Shown piece by piece: positions 18,161 to 26,969 of a DNA stretch of 64,000 nt. Made by a program: the position numbers and the translations under genes. Position 1 is the stretch's first letter, and each line of letters begins with the position of its first letter. Source of the stretch: an uncultured Atopobium sp. (GTDB lineage: Bacteria > Actinomycetota > Coriobacteriia > Coriobacteriales > Atopobiaceae); assembly GCA_947090525.1 (NCBI GenBank), contig CAMUON010000001.1:674803-738802 (forward strand). Direction: 5' to 3'. The notes under the pieces are model-generated. The model saw only the letters and a program-made list of their open reading frames with translations, did no database searches and was not told the DNA's origin.

Positions 18161-18194
18161 TAAAGCAGGTGCCAAAGTACATACACCTGCTTTA
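18161..18194 (-). terminator. Perfect 11-bp hairpin just after the surface-protein stop codon
   Basis: TAAAGCAGGTG (18161-18171) pairs exactly with 18184-18194 around a 12-base loop, 14 bases beyond the stop codon. There is no long U run, so it may act as an mRNA 3'-end stabiliser as well as a terminator. Confidence 0.6.
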
Positions 18195-18208
18195 AGACTT
18201 ATAAGTAC

Positions 18209-21200
18209 TTACTTAGACTCGTACCACTTGATGCCTTCCTTTACCCAGCCATCGTTCACCATACGTGCGATCTCATCTAGATCTGATGTGTAGTGGTGGT
18301 AGAACTTCTTCTCATACGGGTTGTACATACTGTACACAGGCACGTTGCCATTCTGAACACTGTAGAATTGGATGCCTTCATTTACCCAGCCAGCCTTTAC
18401 ACAAGCGGCAACCTCGTTTTCGTCGGTTGTGTAGTGGTGCTCACCGGTGTATGGATTGTACAAGCGGTATACACCTTTGCCTTGCTTAACGGCAACCATG
18501 CCCACACTCCCCTCGCCAGTCCAGCCAGCAACTACAAGGGTATCGTACTCAGCTTTATCGGTTGTAAACAAGTGCTCGTGCGTCCAGGGATTATACAAGC
18601 GGTACAACGTTGTAGTAGCATTTGCAGCTTCAGATTCAGCTATATACCCAGCATCAAATACGTAAGTGTGTTCTGGCTGATCTGCTTTGCCGTCGAGTTT
18701 ACCCATAGCGTCTGTAAGCTCTGTTCTAGCCTTGTTGAGGCTCTCTACGGTTGCATCAGTCGCATCTTTAGCAGTCTTAGCAGCTTCAAGCTTTGTATCA
18801 AATGCTTGCTGCTTCTCTTTAGTTGCCTTGGTGTATGCAACTTCTTTTTGCTTAGCCGTAGCATCAGTAATCACTTTTTCAAGTGCAGCTTTAGCAGCCT
18901 TAAGAAGGGCAGCGTCTACAGCTTTATCATCTTGGGCATTGGTAATTTCGTCTTTGAACTTCTTTTCATCTTCCTTAGACAAACCAAGGCCACCAAGCTG
19001 CTCTTTAGCTTTTTCCTTCTTGTTTTGAAGGTCAGTCTTTGCGTCTTCTTTGCCGTCGAGTTTACCCATAGCGTCTGTAAGCTCTGTTCTAGCCTTGTTG
19101 AGGCTCTCTACGGTTGCATCAGTCGCATCTTTAGCAGTCTTAGCAGCTTCAAGCTTTGTATCAAATGCTTGCTGCTTCTCTTTAGTTGCCTTGGTGTATG
19201 CAACTTCTTTTTGCTTAGCCGTAGCATCAGTAATCACTTTTTCAAGTGCAGCTTTAGCAGCCTTAAGAAGGGCAGCGTCTACAGCTTTATCATCTTGGGC
19301 ATTGGTAATTTCATTTTCAAATGGCTTTTTATCTTGCTCAGATAACCCAAGACCATTTAGCTGCTCCTTGGCTTTGTCCTTCTTGTCTTGAAGGTCAGTC
19401 TTTGCGTCTGCTTTGCCGTCGAGTTTACCCATAGCGTCTGTAAGCTCTGTTCTAGCCTTGTTGAGGCTCTCTACGGTTGCATCAGTCGCATCTTTAGCAG
19501 TCTTAGCAGCTTCAAGCTTTGTATCAAATGCTTGCTGCTTCTCTTTAGTTGCCTTGGTGTATGCAACTTCTTTTTGCTTAGCCGTAGCATCAGTAATCAC
19601 TTTTTCAAGTGCAGCTTTAGCAGCCTTAAGAAGGGCAGCGTCTACAGCTTTATCATCTTGGGCATTGGTAATTTCGTCTTTGAACTTCTTTTCATCTTCC
19701 TTAGACAAACCAAGGCCACCAAGCTGCTCTTTAGCTTTTTCCTTTGCCTTTGCAAGGTCGGCTGCCTTTGCATCTTCAACAACTTTGTTTACGTCATCTT
19801 CCTTAGATGCTTGTTGAACCTTGTTACAGTAGACATCCTTATCTTTCTTTTCAAGGTTCTTTAAATCACCAATGGTTTTCTTTGCGGCGTCTTTGACTTT
19901 AGTAAGGTCGGCTGCCTTTGCAGCTTCAACGACTTGATTCACGTCATCTACAGTAGATTTGTTATCAACCTGACCGCAGTAGTCATCCTTATCGTTTTGC
20001 TCAAGGTGCTTTAAGTCGCCAATGGTTTTCTTTGCTTGAGCTTTTGCGGCGTCGAGCTTGTCTTTTGCGGCATTTGCTGCAACTACATTGCTGATGTTAT
20101 CAAGAGCAGCCTGTTTCTTTTCGTTAACCCCATCTTCATCCGCTGCCTTGTTGATTTCTTCTTTTGCAGTAGTTACAAAACCGTCTACCTTGCCCTGAGC
20201 GTCTGCTATCTCTTTATCGGTAGAAGTGCCTTGGTTTGTCTTGAGGTCTTGCTTCTTTTGCTTGGCTGCATCCTCAACAGCTTGTATCGCTTGAGTTTTC
20301 GCACCTGTAAGAGCTGCTTTCTGAAGGAGCGTATCTACATCGCTTTCGCTCTGTGCGTTATCGATGTCGCTTTCGTACTGCTTTTTGTCTTTATCAGATA
20401 AACCATAGTCCTTAAGCTTACCTTTTGCGTCGTTTTTCTTACTTACCAGTTGTACTTGAGCTTCGCCGTCAAGAGCATTCATAGCCTTGCTAAGATCATC
20501 TCTTGCGGTATCAAGTTTTAACAGCGTAGCATCAGGTGCTTCGTATAGTGTTGTTGCTTCACTAAGTTGGTTCTCAAATAGCTCCTTGGTAGCTTTTGAT
20601 GCCTGTGTGTAGTTAACAACTGCATTAGTCTTCAGCTCGTTAGCATTTCTAATCACTTGCGCAAGTAGTTTTTTACTAAGAGTAACAAGAACGTTGTTTA
20701 TATCATCTGTGCCGTCTGCATTATTGATTGCAGCTTGATATGGCTTTAGCTCTTCATCTGATAAGCCGTACGTTTGAAGTTTTGCTAGTGCTGCAGCCTT
20801 CTTTGTATCAAAGACCTTATCCTCGCCGTCGAGATTATCCATAGCGTCATCGAGCGCGGAATTAACACTAGTAAGGTCGGCTGCAGATTTACCAAAATCA
20901 GTAAGAGCTAGCTGTGCATTACTCAGCGCTGTATCAAAAGCATTCTTTGGGTCAGCTGACGCATATTGATATGCATCTTTCTTTAGTATATCTGTAGCAT
21001 CTTTAATCTTCGTTCCAAGCGCCGCTCTAGCAGTTTGAGCATCAGCTGATGCAGCATCTACAGCCTTTGCCTCATCTACAGCTTTGTTTATATCCTCGAT
21101 AGTTGTTGCCTTTTTTACACGGAGCACATATGGCTTGCGCACATGGCGGGTAAGGTGGCTTAGCGCGTTAATGGTTGTTGTTGCTTCCTTTTTCGCGGCA

Positions 21201-22507
21201 TCGAGCGTTATGATGATGTCTTTCACGGGTACCACTTGCGTTTTTATACCGGGGACGCTTATTAGAACGTTCGTACCTTTTTGTACAACTGTTGCACGGT
21301 CTACCAGCGTTTTTATCTTGTTTACATCCGTAATGTCGCTTTTCAATGCTTCTATAAATCCAGGCTTATACAGCTTGCGAATTGCTTGTATTTCGGGTTC
21401 AGTTAAACTATTTTGGTTATTGACTGGAACTTGAGTCTTAGGTGTGTCAACCGTAACGTCTTTTACAAACTTTGCAATAGTGTGCAAGGGAAGCTCGTAG
21501 CTGAATCGTTCCATACCAAACTTGCTATAAGAATTAGAATCTGAAGCGCTTCCACCATTTTCAACGAATAAAGCAGACACTTGTACCAAGTACTTCGGTT
21601 TGTCTTCTACATTGTAAAGGCGCTGAGACTCTTCATAGAATCTATTTGGTAACATACAACCATTAGCAGTGTTTTCATAAGAAAAGGACCAGTTTTTATC
21701 AAGACCGCTCAATACAAAAGCCCAATAATTCTGATATTTCATAAAATCTGTATAATAGTAACGATTATCATCAGAAGTATAAAAATGACATTGGTCTGGT
21801 CCTAAATATTGGGAGCCTATTATACATGGATGAAAATTATCTATACTTTGACTATAATCACCACCAATATTATCAGCTTGACAAGCGGCTTCTTTAAGCA
21901 ACCATGCTGTTGTATCAGGTAAAGATACATCAGCATCATTATTTGGTTTTGATGTTATGCTTTCTTTAAACCCGCTTATATCAGAACATTTTGTATAGGT
22001 ACTCAGATTGGTTGTTACCGTAGCGTAGAGCTTATAAAATTCGTCAGGACCAGTTAGCGCAGCTTCAATATCTTTATATGCACAGGTTATTGGTATTTCT
22101 TTTTTATCTGTATTTCCACTTAACTTTTTCTTTAATGCAAAGAGATAAGTACTTTTAAATTTAGAGGTATCTGTGGTGATAAAATCATCATTTTTGTCAT
22201 AAACGTCATAGAGATAGTCATACATAGTGCAACTACAATAGTCGCTATAATGTTCCTCATAAATATGATTTGCTTTATATGCAATAGTCTTCCAATCCGC
22301 CGCGGTGGTCAACGTATCTATATATTTATCGGGAAAATGGTAATCATCACTAGAATCGCTAGTTGCAGCAAAAGCAACCTGTGAGTAATTGGGAGAAATA
22401 GCGGCAGCTCCCGGTATGCTGCCGAGCGCGATAAGGGCGGCAAATGTTGCTCTAAGAGCTACCCCCCCCCCCCGCTGTGTTTTATGCAAGTCGTTTAGGG
22501 AATACAT
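18209..22507 (-). CDS. Giant secreted Ebh-like surface protein, phase-variable
   Basis: A 1432-residue secreted protein from the ATG at 22507, which has an AGAGGAG ribosome binding site. Residues 1-47 form a signal peptide (core ATFAALIALGSIPG). Residues about 50-400 are an AT-rich-coded, cysteine-containing domain I do not recognise. Residues about 430-1275 alternate GA-like three-helix modules (for example KLKDYGLSDKDKKQYESDID) with FIVAR-like modules ending in MNxLDG or MGKLDG, as in the staphylococcal Ebh adhesin. The last three modules are near-identical 121-residue repeats. Residues about 1290-1432 are three YRLYNPYTGEHHYTTD-type repeats (DUF5648-like). There is no LPxTG motif, so attachment is unclear. 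A 12-G tract lies at codons 12-16. Binding to a host protein is plausible but unproven. Confidence 0.85.
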   Translation of the reverse strand: MYSLNDLHKTQRGGGVALRATFAALIALGSIPGAAAISPNYSQVAFAATSDSSDDYHFPDKYIDTLTTAADWKTIAYKANHIYEEHYSDYCSCTMYDYLYDVYDKNDDFITTDTSKFKSTYLFALKKKLSGNTDKKEIPITCAYKDIEAALTGPDEFYKLYATVTTNLSTYTKCSDISGFKESITSKPNNDADVSLPDTTAWLLKEAACQADNIGGDYSQSIDNFHPCIIGSQYLGPDQCHFYTSDDNRYYYTDFMKYQNYWAFVLSGLDKNWSFSYENTANGCMLPNRFYEESQRLYNVEDKPKYLVQVSALFVENGGSASDSNSYSKFGMERFSYELPLHTIAKFVKDVTVDTPKTQVPVNNQNSLTEPEIQAIRKLYKPGFIEALKSDITDVNKIKTLVDRATVVQKGTNVLISVPGIKTQVVPVKDIIITLDAAKKEATTTINALSHLTRHVRKPYVLRVKKATTIEDINKAVDEAKAVDAASADAQTARAALGTKIKDATDILKKDAYQYASADPKNAFDTALSNAQLALTDFGKSAADLTSVNSALDDAMDNLDGEDKVFDTKKAAALAKLQTYGLSDEELKPYQAAINNADGTDDINNVLVTLSKKLLAQVIRNANELKTNAVVNYTQASKATKELFENQLSEATTLYEAPDATLLKLDTARDDLSKAMNALDGEAQVQLVSKKNDAKGKLKDYGLSDKDKKQYESDIDNAQSESDVDTLLQKAALTGAKTQAIQAVEDAAKQKKQDLKTNQGTSTDKEIADAQGKVDGFVTTAKEEINKAADEDGVNEKKQAALDNISNVVAANAAKDKLDAAKAQAKKTIGDLKHLEQNDKDDYCGQVDNKSTVDDVNQVVEAAKAADLTKVKDAAKKTIGDLKNLEKKDKDVYCNKVQQASKEDDVNKVVEDAKAADLAKAKEKAKEQLGGLGLSKEDEKKFKDEITNAQDDKAVDAALLKAAKAALEKVITDATAKQKEVAYTKATKEKQQAFDTKLEAAKTAKDATDATVESLNKARTELTDAMGKLDGKADAKTDLQDKKDKAKEQLNGLGLSEQDKKPFENEITNAQDDKAVDAALLKAAKAALEKVITDATAKQKEVAYTKATKEKQQAFDTKLEAAKTAKDATDATVESLNKARTELTDAMGKLDGKEDAKTDLQNKKEKAKEQLGGLGLSKEDEKKFKDEITNAQDDKAVDAALLKAAKAALEKVITDATAKQKEVAYTKATKEKQQAFDTKLEAAKTAKDATDATVESLNKARTELTDAMGKLDGKADQPEHTYVFDAGYIAESEAANATTTLYRLYNPWTHEHLFTTDKAEYDTLVVAGWTGEGSVGMVAVKQGKGVYRLYNPYTGEHHYTTDENEVAACVKAGWVNEGIQFYSVQNGNVPVYSMYNPYEKKFYHHYTSDLDEIARMVNDGWVKEGIKWYESK
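18686..19774. repeat. Three tandem 363-bp repeats inside the surface-protein gene
   Basis: Units start at 18686, 19049 and 19412 with the word TTTGCCGTCGAGTTTACCCA, so the period is exactly 363 bp or 121 codons. Units 1 and 3 are nearly identical over their whole length. Unit 2 differs at its far end, where it encodes GLSEQDKKPFENE instead of GLSKEDEKKFKDE. Unit 3 departs from the others in its last 30 bases. Confidence 0.95.
22462..22473 (-). repeat. Homopolymeric tract of 12 G (coding strand)
   Basis: Twelve C on the plus strand are read as G12 in codons 12-16 of the giant surface protein, before its signal-peptide core. The frame is open with 12. With 11 the next codon is TAG; with 13 a TAG appears three codons later. 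This is a slippage-prone ON/OFF switch. Confidence 0.9.
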
Positions 22508-22566
22508 ATGTGCTCCTCTTATCTGTGCACACAGTTTCATGTGCATTGCATTGTATATTTACACAA

Positions 22567-22595
22567 AATATACATCAGGCTCAAGACTATTGCAA
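22567..22595 (-). promoter_or_regulatory. Candidate promoter of the surface-protein gene
   Basis: On the minus strand a TTGCAA -35 (22590-22595) is separated by 17 bases from a TATATT -10 (22567-22572) with TG directly before it. The -10 lies 60 bases ahead of the ATG at 22507. Four and five of six consensus bases match. Confidence 0.5.
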
Positions 22596-22741
22596 CAAAT
22601 TTCAGGTTAATAAATATTTTATGGGCTATAGCTCTAACATGCTCCTATAACCCGGGCATACGTGCGCGGGTGTGGGCGTCGTCTGCATGTGCATGCGTGC
22701 AGAGCGTGCGGGCGTGGTGCGGGCAACCACAGCGCGGCAAC

Positions 22742-22769
22742 AAAAAACCCGAAGAATTGCTTCTCCGGG
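22742..22769 (-). terminator. Terminator of tRNA-Asn
   Basis: On the minus strand CCCGGAGAA and TTCTTCGGG pair around GCAA, followed by six T. It begins about a dozen bases after the tRNA CCA end and separates the tRNA from the surface-protein promoter. Confidence 0.8.
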
Positions 22770-22780
22770 CTTTAAAATTC

Positions 22781-22855
22781 TGGCTCCCCGAGTAGGATTC
22801 GAACCTACGACACGCTGATTAACAGTCAGCTGCGCTACCGCTGCGCCATCGGGGA
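22781..22855 (-). tRNA. tRNA-Asn (GUU)
   Basis: Reverse complement folds as a cloverleaf: acceptor TCCCCGA pairs with TCGGGGA, the anticodon stem-loop CTGA-CTGTTAA-TCAG exposes GTT, and the T arm contains GGTTCGAATCC. CCA is encoded. It stands alone between two terminators. Confidence 0.95.
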
Positions 22856-23004
22856 ATAAAAGATACAAGCTTAGCAATGCATACACGGTGAATAAAAGCA
22901 GTGCCAAGCACGAGTAACAACTATACCAAACATGAGCGCGATATCAAGTGAGTTTTTGAAATTCTTGATATAAATTTCACGTTTGGAAAGTAAAAACTCA
23001 AAAA

Positions 23005-23022
23005 CACGCAACTACTTGCGTG
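23005..23022 (-). terminator. Terminator overlapping the reductase stop codon
   Basis: CACGCAA and TTGCGTG form a perfect 7-bp stem with loop GTAG on the minus strand, followed by TTTTT. The TAG stop codon (23012-23014) is inside the loop, so the last sense codons form the 5' half of the stem. Confidence 0.8.
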
Positions 23023-23581
23023 AATTCTCCTCGATAAGCTGCACAAACTTCGCAATGTAGCCGGCAACAAAATCACGGGTGGATTCGTTTGCAAAGCTCC
23101 CGTCCTCAGCAATGAGAGAGGCCGACTTGCCCAAAAAGACCTCGGGCTGGCCCATAAGCGGCATATCAAAATACGAAAGTGCAAGGCGCAGATTCTTTTG
23201 CGAAGAATAACCACCCATCGCACCTACCGAGTGACTGATAAGAGCGGCTGGCTTGCCTTTGAGAGCTACATCGCCATTGGGCTTTGAGCAAATATCGACT
23301 GCATTCTTGAGGCAGGCAGGAATGGTGCGGTTGTTCTCAGGCGTTACAAAAAGAATACCATCAGATGCCTTGATGAGAGATCTGAAAGACACGTAGCTTT
23401 GAGGAAGCGGGGTATCTGTGACATCTGGATTGTCGTAATCTGCGTTGTAAAGCGGAAGATCGCCAATCTCTACGATTTGAGCTTCATAGTCGCTGGGAAA
23501 CATTGAGCACACGTTTTGCGCAATCTTTCGAGCGATCGAGCCTTTTCTGAGGCTTCCTACCAGTACCGAAATCTTCTTCAT
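23012..23581 (-). CDS. NADPH-dependent FMN reductase family protein
   Basis: A 189-residue flavodoxin-like oxidoreductase. The FMN phosphate loop is GSLRKGSIARKIA near residue 9, and the conserved family segment TPENNRTIPACLKNAVDICS lies near residue 80, followed by LISHSVGAMGG. Such enzymes reduce quinones, azo compounds or chromate in vitro; the physiological substrate cannot be told from sequence. It is a single-gene unit with its own terminator, downstream of rpoD in the same direction. The start ATG is preceded by AGAAAGGTTCG. Confidence 0.9.
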   Translation of the reverse strand: MKKISVLVGSLRKGSIARKIAQNVCSMFPSDYEAQIVEIGDLPLYNADYDNPDVTDTPLPQSYVSFRSLIKASDGILFVTPENNRTIPACLKNAVDICSKPNGDVALKGKPAALISHSVGAMGGYSSQKNLRLALSYFDMPLMGQPEVFLGKSASLIAEDGSFANESTRDFVAGYIAKFVQLIEENSRK

Positions 23582-23670
23582 ATCGAACCTTTCTCAAAAT
23601 AGCGCATAAACGTCACGGACGTCGCGCGCACATAAAACGACCGTAGCCATTACATTGAGAAGGATACCCA

Positions 23671-25002
23671 CTAATCGCCGATGTAATCCTTCAAACGACC
23701 AGAACGTGACGGATGTCTGAGTTTTGCAAGGGTCTTTGACTCAATCTGGCGTATACGCTCGCGCGTTACGCCAAACTCGCGGCCGACTTCCTCAAGCGTG
23801 CGCGGATGCCCATCTTCAAGACCAAAACGGAACTTGATGACTTTGCGCTCGCGATCGGCGAGCCCGTCGAGCACCTGATTGAGCTGCTCGCGAAGCATGG
23901 AATCACTCGCAGCATCGGGAGGAGCGACGGCTGTAGAGTCTTCGATGAAGTCGCCCAAGGACGAATCTTCCTCTTCACCAATAGGAGTTTCGAGAGAAAC
24001 GGGCTCCTGGCTGATCTTTTGGATTTCGCGCACGCGATCGGCGCTCATGTCCATTTTTTCGCCAATTTCCTCAGGCGAAGGTTCGCGACCAAGATCTTGC
24101 AAGAGCTCTTTTTGCACGCGCACGAGCTTGTTGATCGTTTCGACCATGTGGACAGGAATGCGAATGGTGCGCGCCTGATCAGCGATTGCGCGCGTGATCG
24201 CTTGACGAATCCACCAGGTAGCATAGGTAGAAAACTTAAATCCCTTCGTGTAGTCAAACTTTTCGACCGCACGAATAAGGCCAAGATTCCCCTCTTGAAT
24301 GAGGTCGAGAAAGAGCATACCGCGGCCAACATAGCGCTTGGCAATCGATACCGTAAGGCGCAAGTTTGCCGAGATCAGAGATTGTTTTGCGTCGAGTCCC
24401 ACTTGCTCAACCCGCATAAGACGGCGTTGCTCTGCGCGGGTAAGCTCAACTTCGCCAGATTCCGCTGCTTCGAGGCGTGCTGTGGCTTCGGTACCAGCTT
24501 GAATCTTCATAGCAAGATGTACCTCTTCACTTGCGGAGAGAAGATCGACCTTGCCGATTTCTTTAAGATACATGCGCACGGGGTCGCCGGTGAGCATAAC
24601 GCTTGAGCTATCACTTTTGCGGGCACGGGCACGAGAAGTACGTGCGTTTTTGCGCTTTTTAGGCGTGGAGCGCAAAATCTCGGTGGCAGCGCGCGTTTCT
24701 TGACGTGCAGCTATGAGATCGGGATCTTCTTCGTCATCGAGAACAGAAGTATCGTCGTCGAGCGCATCTTCGTCATCATCAAGCACGTGAGAATCCGAGG
24801 TAATCGTAATATTCTGCGCCCGCAGCGCCGAATACATGTCGGAAAGTTCATCGGCTGAGATATCGTAATCCGAAATTGCGATTTGGATATCGTCTTCCGA
24901 AAGCGTGTGTTGTGACTGTATGCCTTGCTGCGTCAATTTATCGACGAGTGCCAACAAATCTTCCGAAAATGCTGATTCTTGCTTTGATTCTTGTGCCGCC
25001 AA
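23671..25002 (-). CDS. rpoD: Primary RNA polymerase sigma factor
   Basis: Group 1 sigma-70 factor. An acidic N-terminal region 1.1 (residues to about 110) and a basic Arg/Lys stretch precede region 1.2 (DPVRMYLKEIGKV), region 2 (FLDLIQEGNLGLIRAVEKFD, then FSTYATWWIRQAITRAI), region 3 and region 4 (GVTRERIRQIESKTLAKLR). The frame begins at a TTG at 25020, but AAAGGATC lies inside it, six bases ahead of a second TTG at 25002, which I take as the start (443 residues). It follows dnaG as the last gene of the macromolecular-synthesis run. Confidence 0.97.
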   Translation of the reverse strand: MAAQESKQESAFSEDLLALVDKLTQQGIQSQHTLSEDDIQIAISDYDISADELSDMYSALRAQNITITSDSHVLDDDEDALDDDTSVLDDEEDPDLIAARQETRAATEILRSTPKKRKNARTSRARARKSDSSSVMLTGDPVRMYLKEIGKVDLLSASEEVHLAMKIQAGTEATARLEAAESGEVELTRAEQRRLMRVEQVGLDAKQSLISANLRLTVSIAKRYVGRGMLFLDLIQEGNLGLIRAVEKFDYTKGFKFSTYATWWIRQAITRAIADQARTIRIPVHMVETINKLVRVQKELLQDLGREPSPEEIGEKMDMSADRVREIQKISQEPVSLETPIGEEEDSSLGDFIEDSTAVAPPDAASDSMLREQLNQVLDGLADRERKVIKFRFGLEDGHPRTLEEVGREFGVTRERIRQIESKTLAKLRHPSRSGRLKDYIGD

Positions 25003-25091
25003 GAGAGATCCTTTCGACAACGTATAAGATAGGCCGTAGATGTATACTCAAGCATATGTATACCCAAAAAAGAAGCTATCTGCATGAAAAT

Positions 25092-26966
25092 CTAGATAAC
25101 TTTCGCAATTATACTCCTTAATTGCTGCACATGTTTTTGTAAAACGCAGGCACGCTCAAGAAGCTCGGTTGTGCGAGCAGGGTCGAGCGTTTGACGCTCA
25201 AGTTGGAGTGTCGTTTTTATTTGCGTGATTTCACGCTGACTCTCAAACAACTTGATAGAATGCATAAGAAACGAAAACACCTCGTCAGTCGATAAATTTG
25301 AGCGCGCGGGAATAGACGCAGACGACAAAATATAAGACGCCGTCGACGTCGCTTCTTCTGCACGGGCAAGGAGATCTTTTGCCTGAGCATCTGCAGGCGC
25401 TGCAAGAAAAGCCTTCGCGCACGCTTCGTGATCTCTATCAATCCATGAAATCTCTTTGAGCTCAGGGCGCAAGCGCGGAAGTTGTGTGGGATGCTCCACA
25501 ATAAGGCTCAAAAGTTCAGCCTCACAAGCGTATTGCTGACGCGCATCAACAGAAGCAAACGAAGGAAACGAGGGGTCGGCAGCGCGCGCAGAAGGCGCGA
25601 GCGCTCCTGGTATAGCGTCCGTTTTGCCTTTGAGTGCGGAAGCGCTTGAGGAATCAAACGACGAGAGTGAAGACTCTTTGCCCATATCTTTGCGCTTCTC
25701 TTCGTACATACCAGCAACGCTTTGTATATCCACTTCGCACATGTTTGCAACGAGCGCGATCATGTCTTTGAGCAAAATATCATTTTGGATATGCAGCAAG
25801 AGCTCAACAGCACTTGAAAGTGCACGAAGGCGCTGTCCGCCCACGCGCATGTCATAAGCTTTGAGGGTCTTATTGAGCACAAACTGAATAAGCGGGGATG
25901 CTTTTTTGAGCTCTTGCGCAAGGGCTTGACTATCATGTGTGGATAAAAATTCAAACGGATCTTGGTTGTTTGGCAAGACCACACATTCGAGCGAAAGCTT
26001 TGTTTTATCGATAAACTGAACCGAGCGAAGCGCTGCCTTTTGACCAGCCGCATCGCCATCAAACATGCAGATAATGCGCTTCGTCGCAAAGCGCTCGATG
26101 AGCTTTATATGATCAATGGTAAGCGCCGTTCCAAGCGCGGCAACGGTATTGGTAAAGCCGTGAGTGTGCATCGCGATAACATCGGTATAGCCTTCGCATA
26201 CAATGCAGGTACCTGTGCGTATCATGCTATCCTTTGCCCGATCGAAGGCAAAAAGATGCTTTCCTTTGTGAAAGAGCATGGTGTCTTTGGTATTCAAGTA
26301 TTTTGGCTTTGCATCGCCGAGCACGCGCCCACCAAACGCGATAGCTTTGCCCAATTCATCATGGATGGGAAAGATCACGCGATCAAAAAAGCGCGAACGG
26401 AGATATGAGCCCTGCATAAGACCTAAATCACTTGCGAGTATTTCTTGCTGAGTAAAGCCTTGCGCGCGCAAATAATCGATAAGCTTGGAATCGCGCGCGG
26501 CATAGCCCAAGCGCCACGATTTCGCGCACTCACTTCCCATTTGACGAGACGAAAGATATGCACGCGCAGCTTTTGCTGCAGGCGCTGGATCGCAGAGCAG
26601 GCGCTTATGAAAAAAATCCTCGGCAGCAGACACACAAGCATAGAGCCGCACACGCGAAGGACCATGCGAACGTGATGTGTGCTGAGTGAGTTCAACGCCA
26701 TACTTGTCCGCGAGATAGTGCATAGCACCTGAGAAATCCACGTGCTCGCGCTCCATGATATAAGCAAATACATCGCCTCCGCGCCCGCAGCCAAAACACT
26801 TCCACAGCCCGGTCTCGGGATTTATATGAAACGATGCACTTTTTTCGTGGTGAAAAGGGCAGCAACCCCAGAGGTCATGGCCCCGCGGACGCAAAAGGAC
26901 CGTCTCTGACACCAATTCGGCAAAGCGAACTTTTTCGCGCACGCGCTCTTTGTCGTCTACATCCAT
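25092..26966 (-). CDS. dnaG: DNA primase
   Basis: Replication primase of 624 residues. The CHC2 zinc finger is at residues 35-65 (CPFHHEKSASF, then CFGCGRGGD). The catalytic TOPRIM core shows CEGYTD near residue 260 and FDGDAAG near 308. The C-terminal part after 430 has a low-complexity linker, then a poorly conserved helicase-binding-type domain. The start ATG follows the ribF stop by three bases, and rpoD follows. Linking dnaG to rpoD is the classic macromolecular-synthesis arrangement. Confidence 0.96.
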   Translation of the reverse strand: MDVDDKERVREKVRFAELVSETVLLRPRGHDLWGCCPFHHEKSASFHINPETGLWKCFGCGRGGDVFAYIMEREHVDFSGAMHYLADKYGVELTQHTSRSHGPSRVRLYACVSAAEDFFHKRLLCDPAPAAKAARAYLSSRQMGSECAKSWRLGYAARDSKLIDYLRAQGFTQQEILASDLGLMQGSYLRSRFFDRVIFPIHDELGKAIAFGGRVLGDAKPKYLNTKDTMLFHKGKHLFAFDRAKDSMIRTGTCIVCEGYTDVIAMHTHGFTNTVAALGTALTIDHIKLIERFATKRIICMFDGDAAGQKAALRSVQFIDKTKLSLECVVLPNNQDPFEFLSTHDSQALAQELKKASPLIQFVLNKTLKAYDMRVGGQRLRALSSAVELLLHIQNDILLKDMIALVANMCEVDIQSVAGMYEEKRKDMGKESSLSSFDSSSASALKGKTDAIPGALAPSARAADPSFPSFASVDARQQYACEAELLSLIVEHPTQLPRLRPELKEISWIDRDHEACAKAFLAAPADAQAKDLLARAEEATSTASYILSSASIPARSNLSTDEVFSFLMHSIKLFESQREITQIKTTLQLERQTLDPARTTELLERACVLQKHVQQLRSIIAKVI

Positions 26967-26969
26967 GGT

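Noticed and set aside
18686..19774. CRISPR-like spacing
   Set aside because: The 363-bp units are contiguous coding repeats without spacers, and no cas genes are present anywhere in the window.
18293..19864. Long plus-strand frames opposite the surface-protein repeats
   Set aside because: They repeat with the 363-bp unit, are antisense to the repeats, and give hydrophobic Cys/Ser/Phe-rich products typical of antisense translation of Lys/Ala/Glu-rich coiled regions.
22500..22860. tRNA-Asn as attachment site of an integrated island
   Set aside because: The surface gene lies next to the tRNA, but no integrase gene and no duplicated tRNA 3' end can be found in the window.
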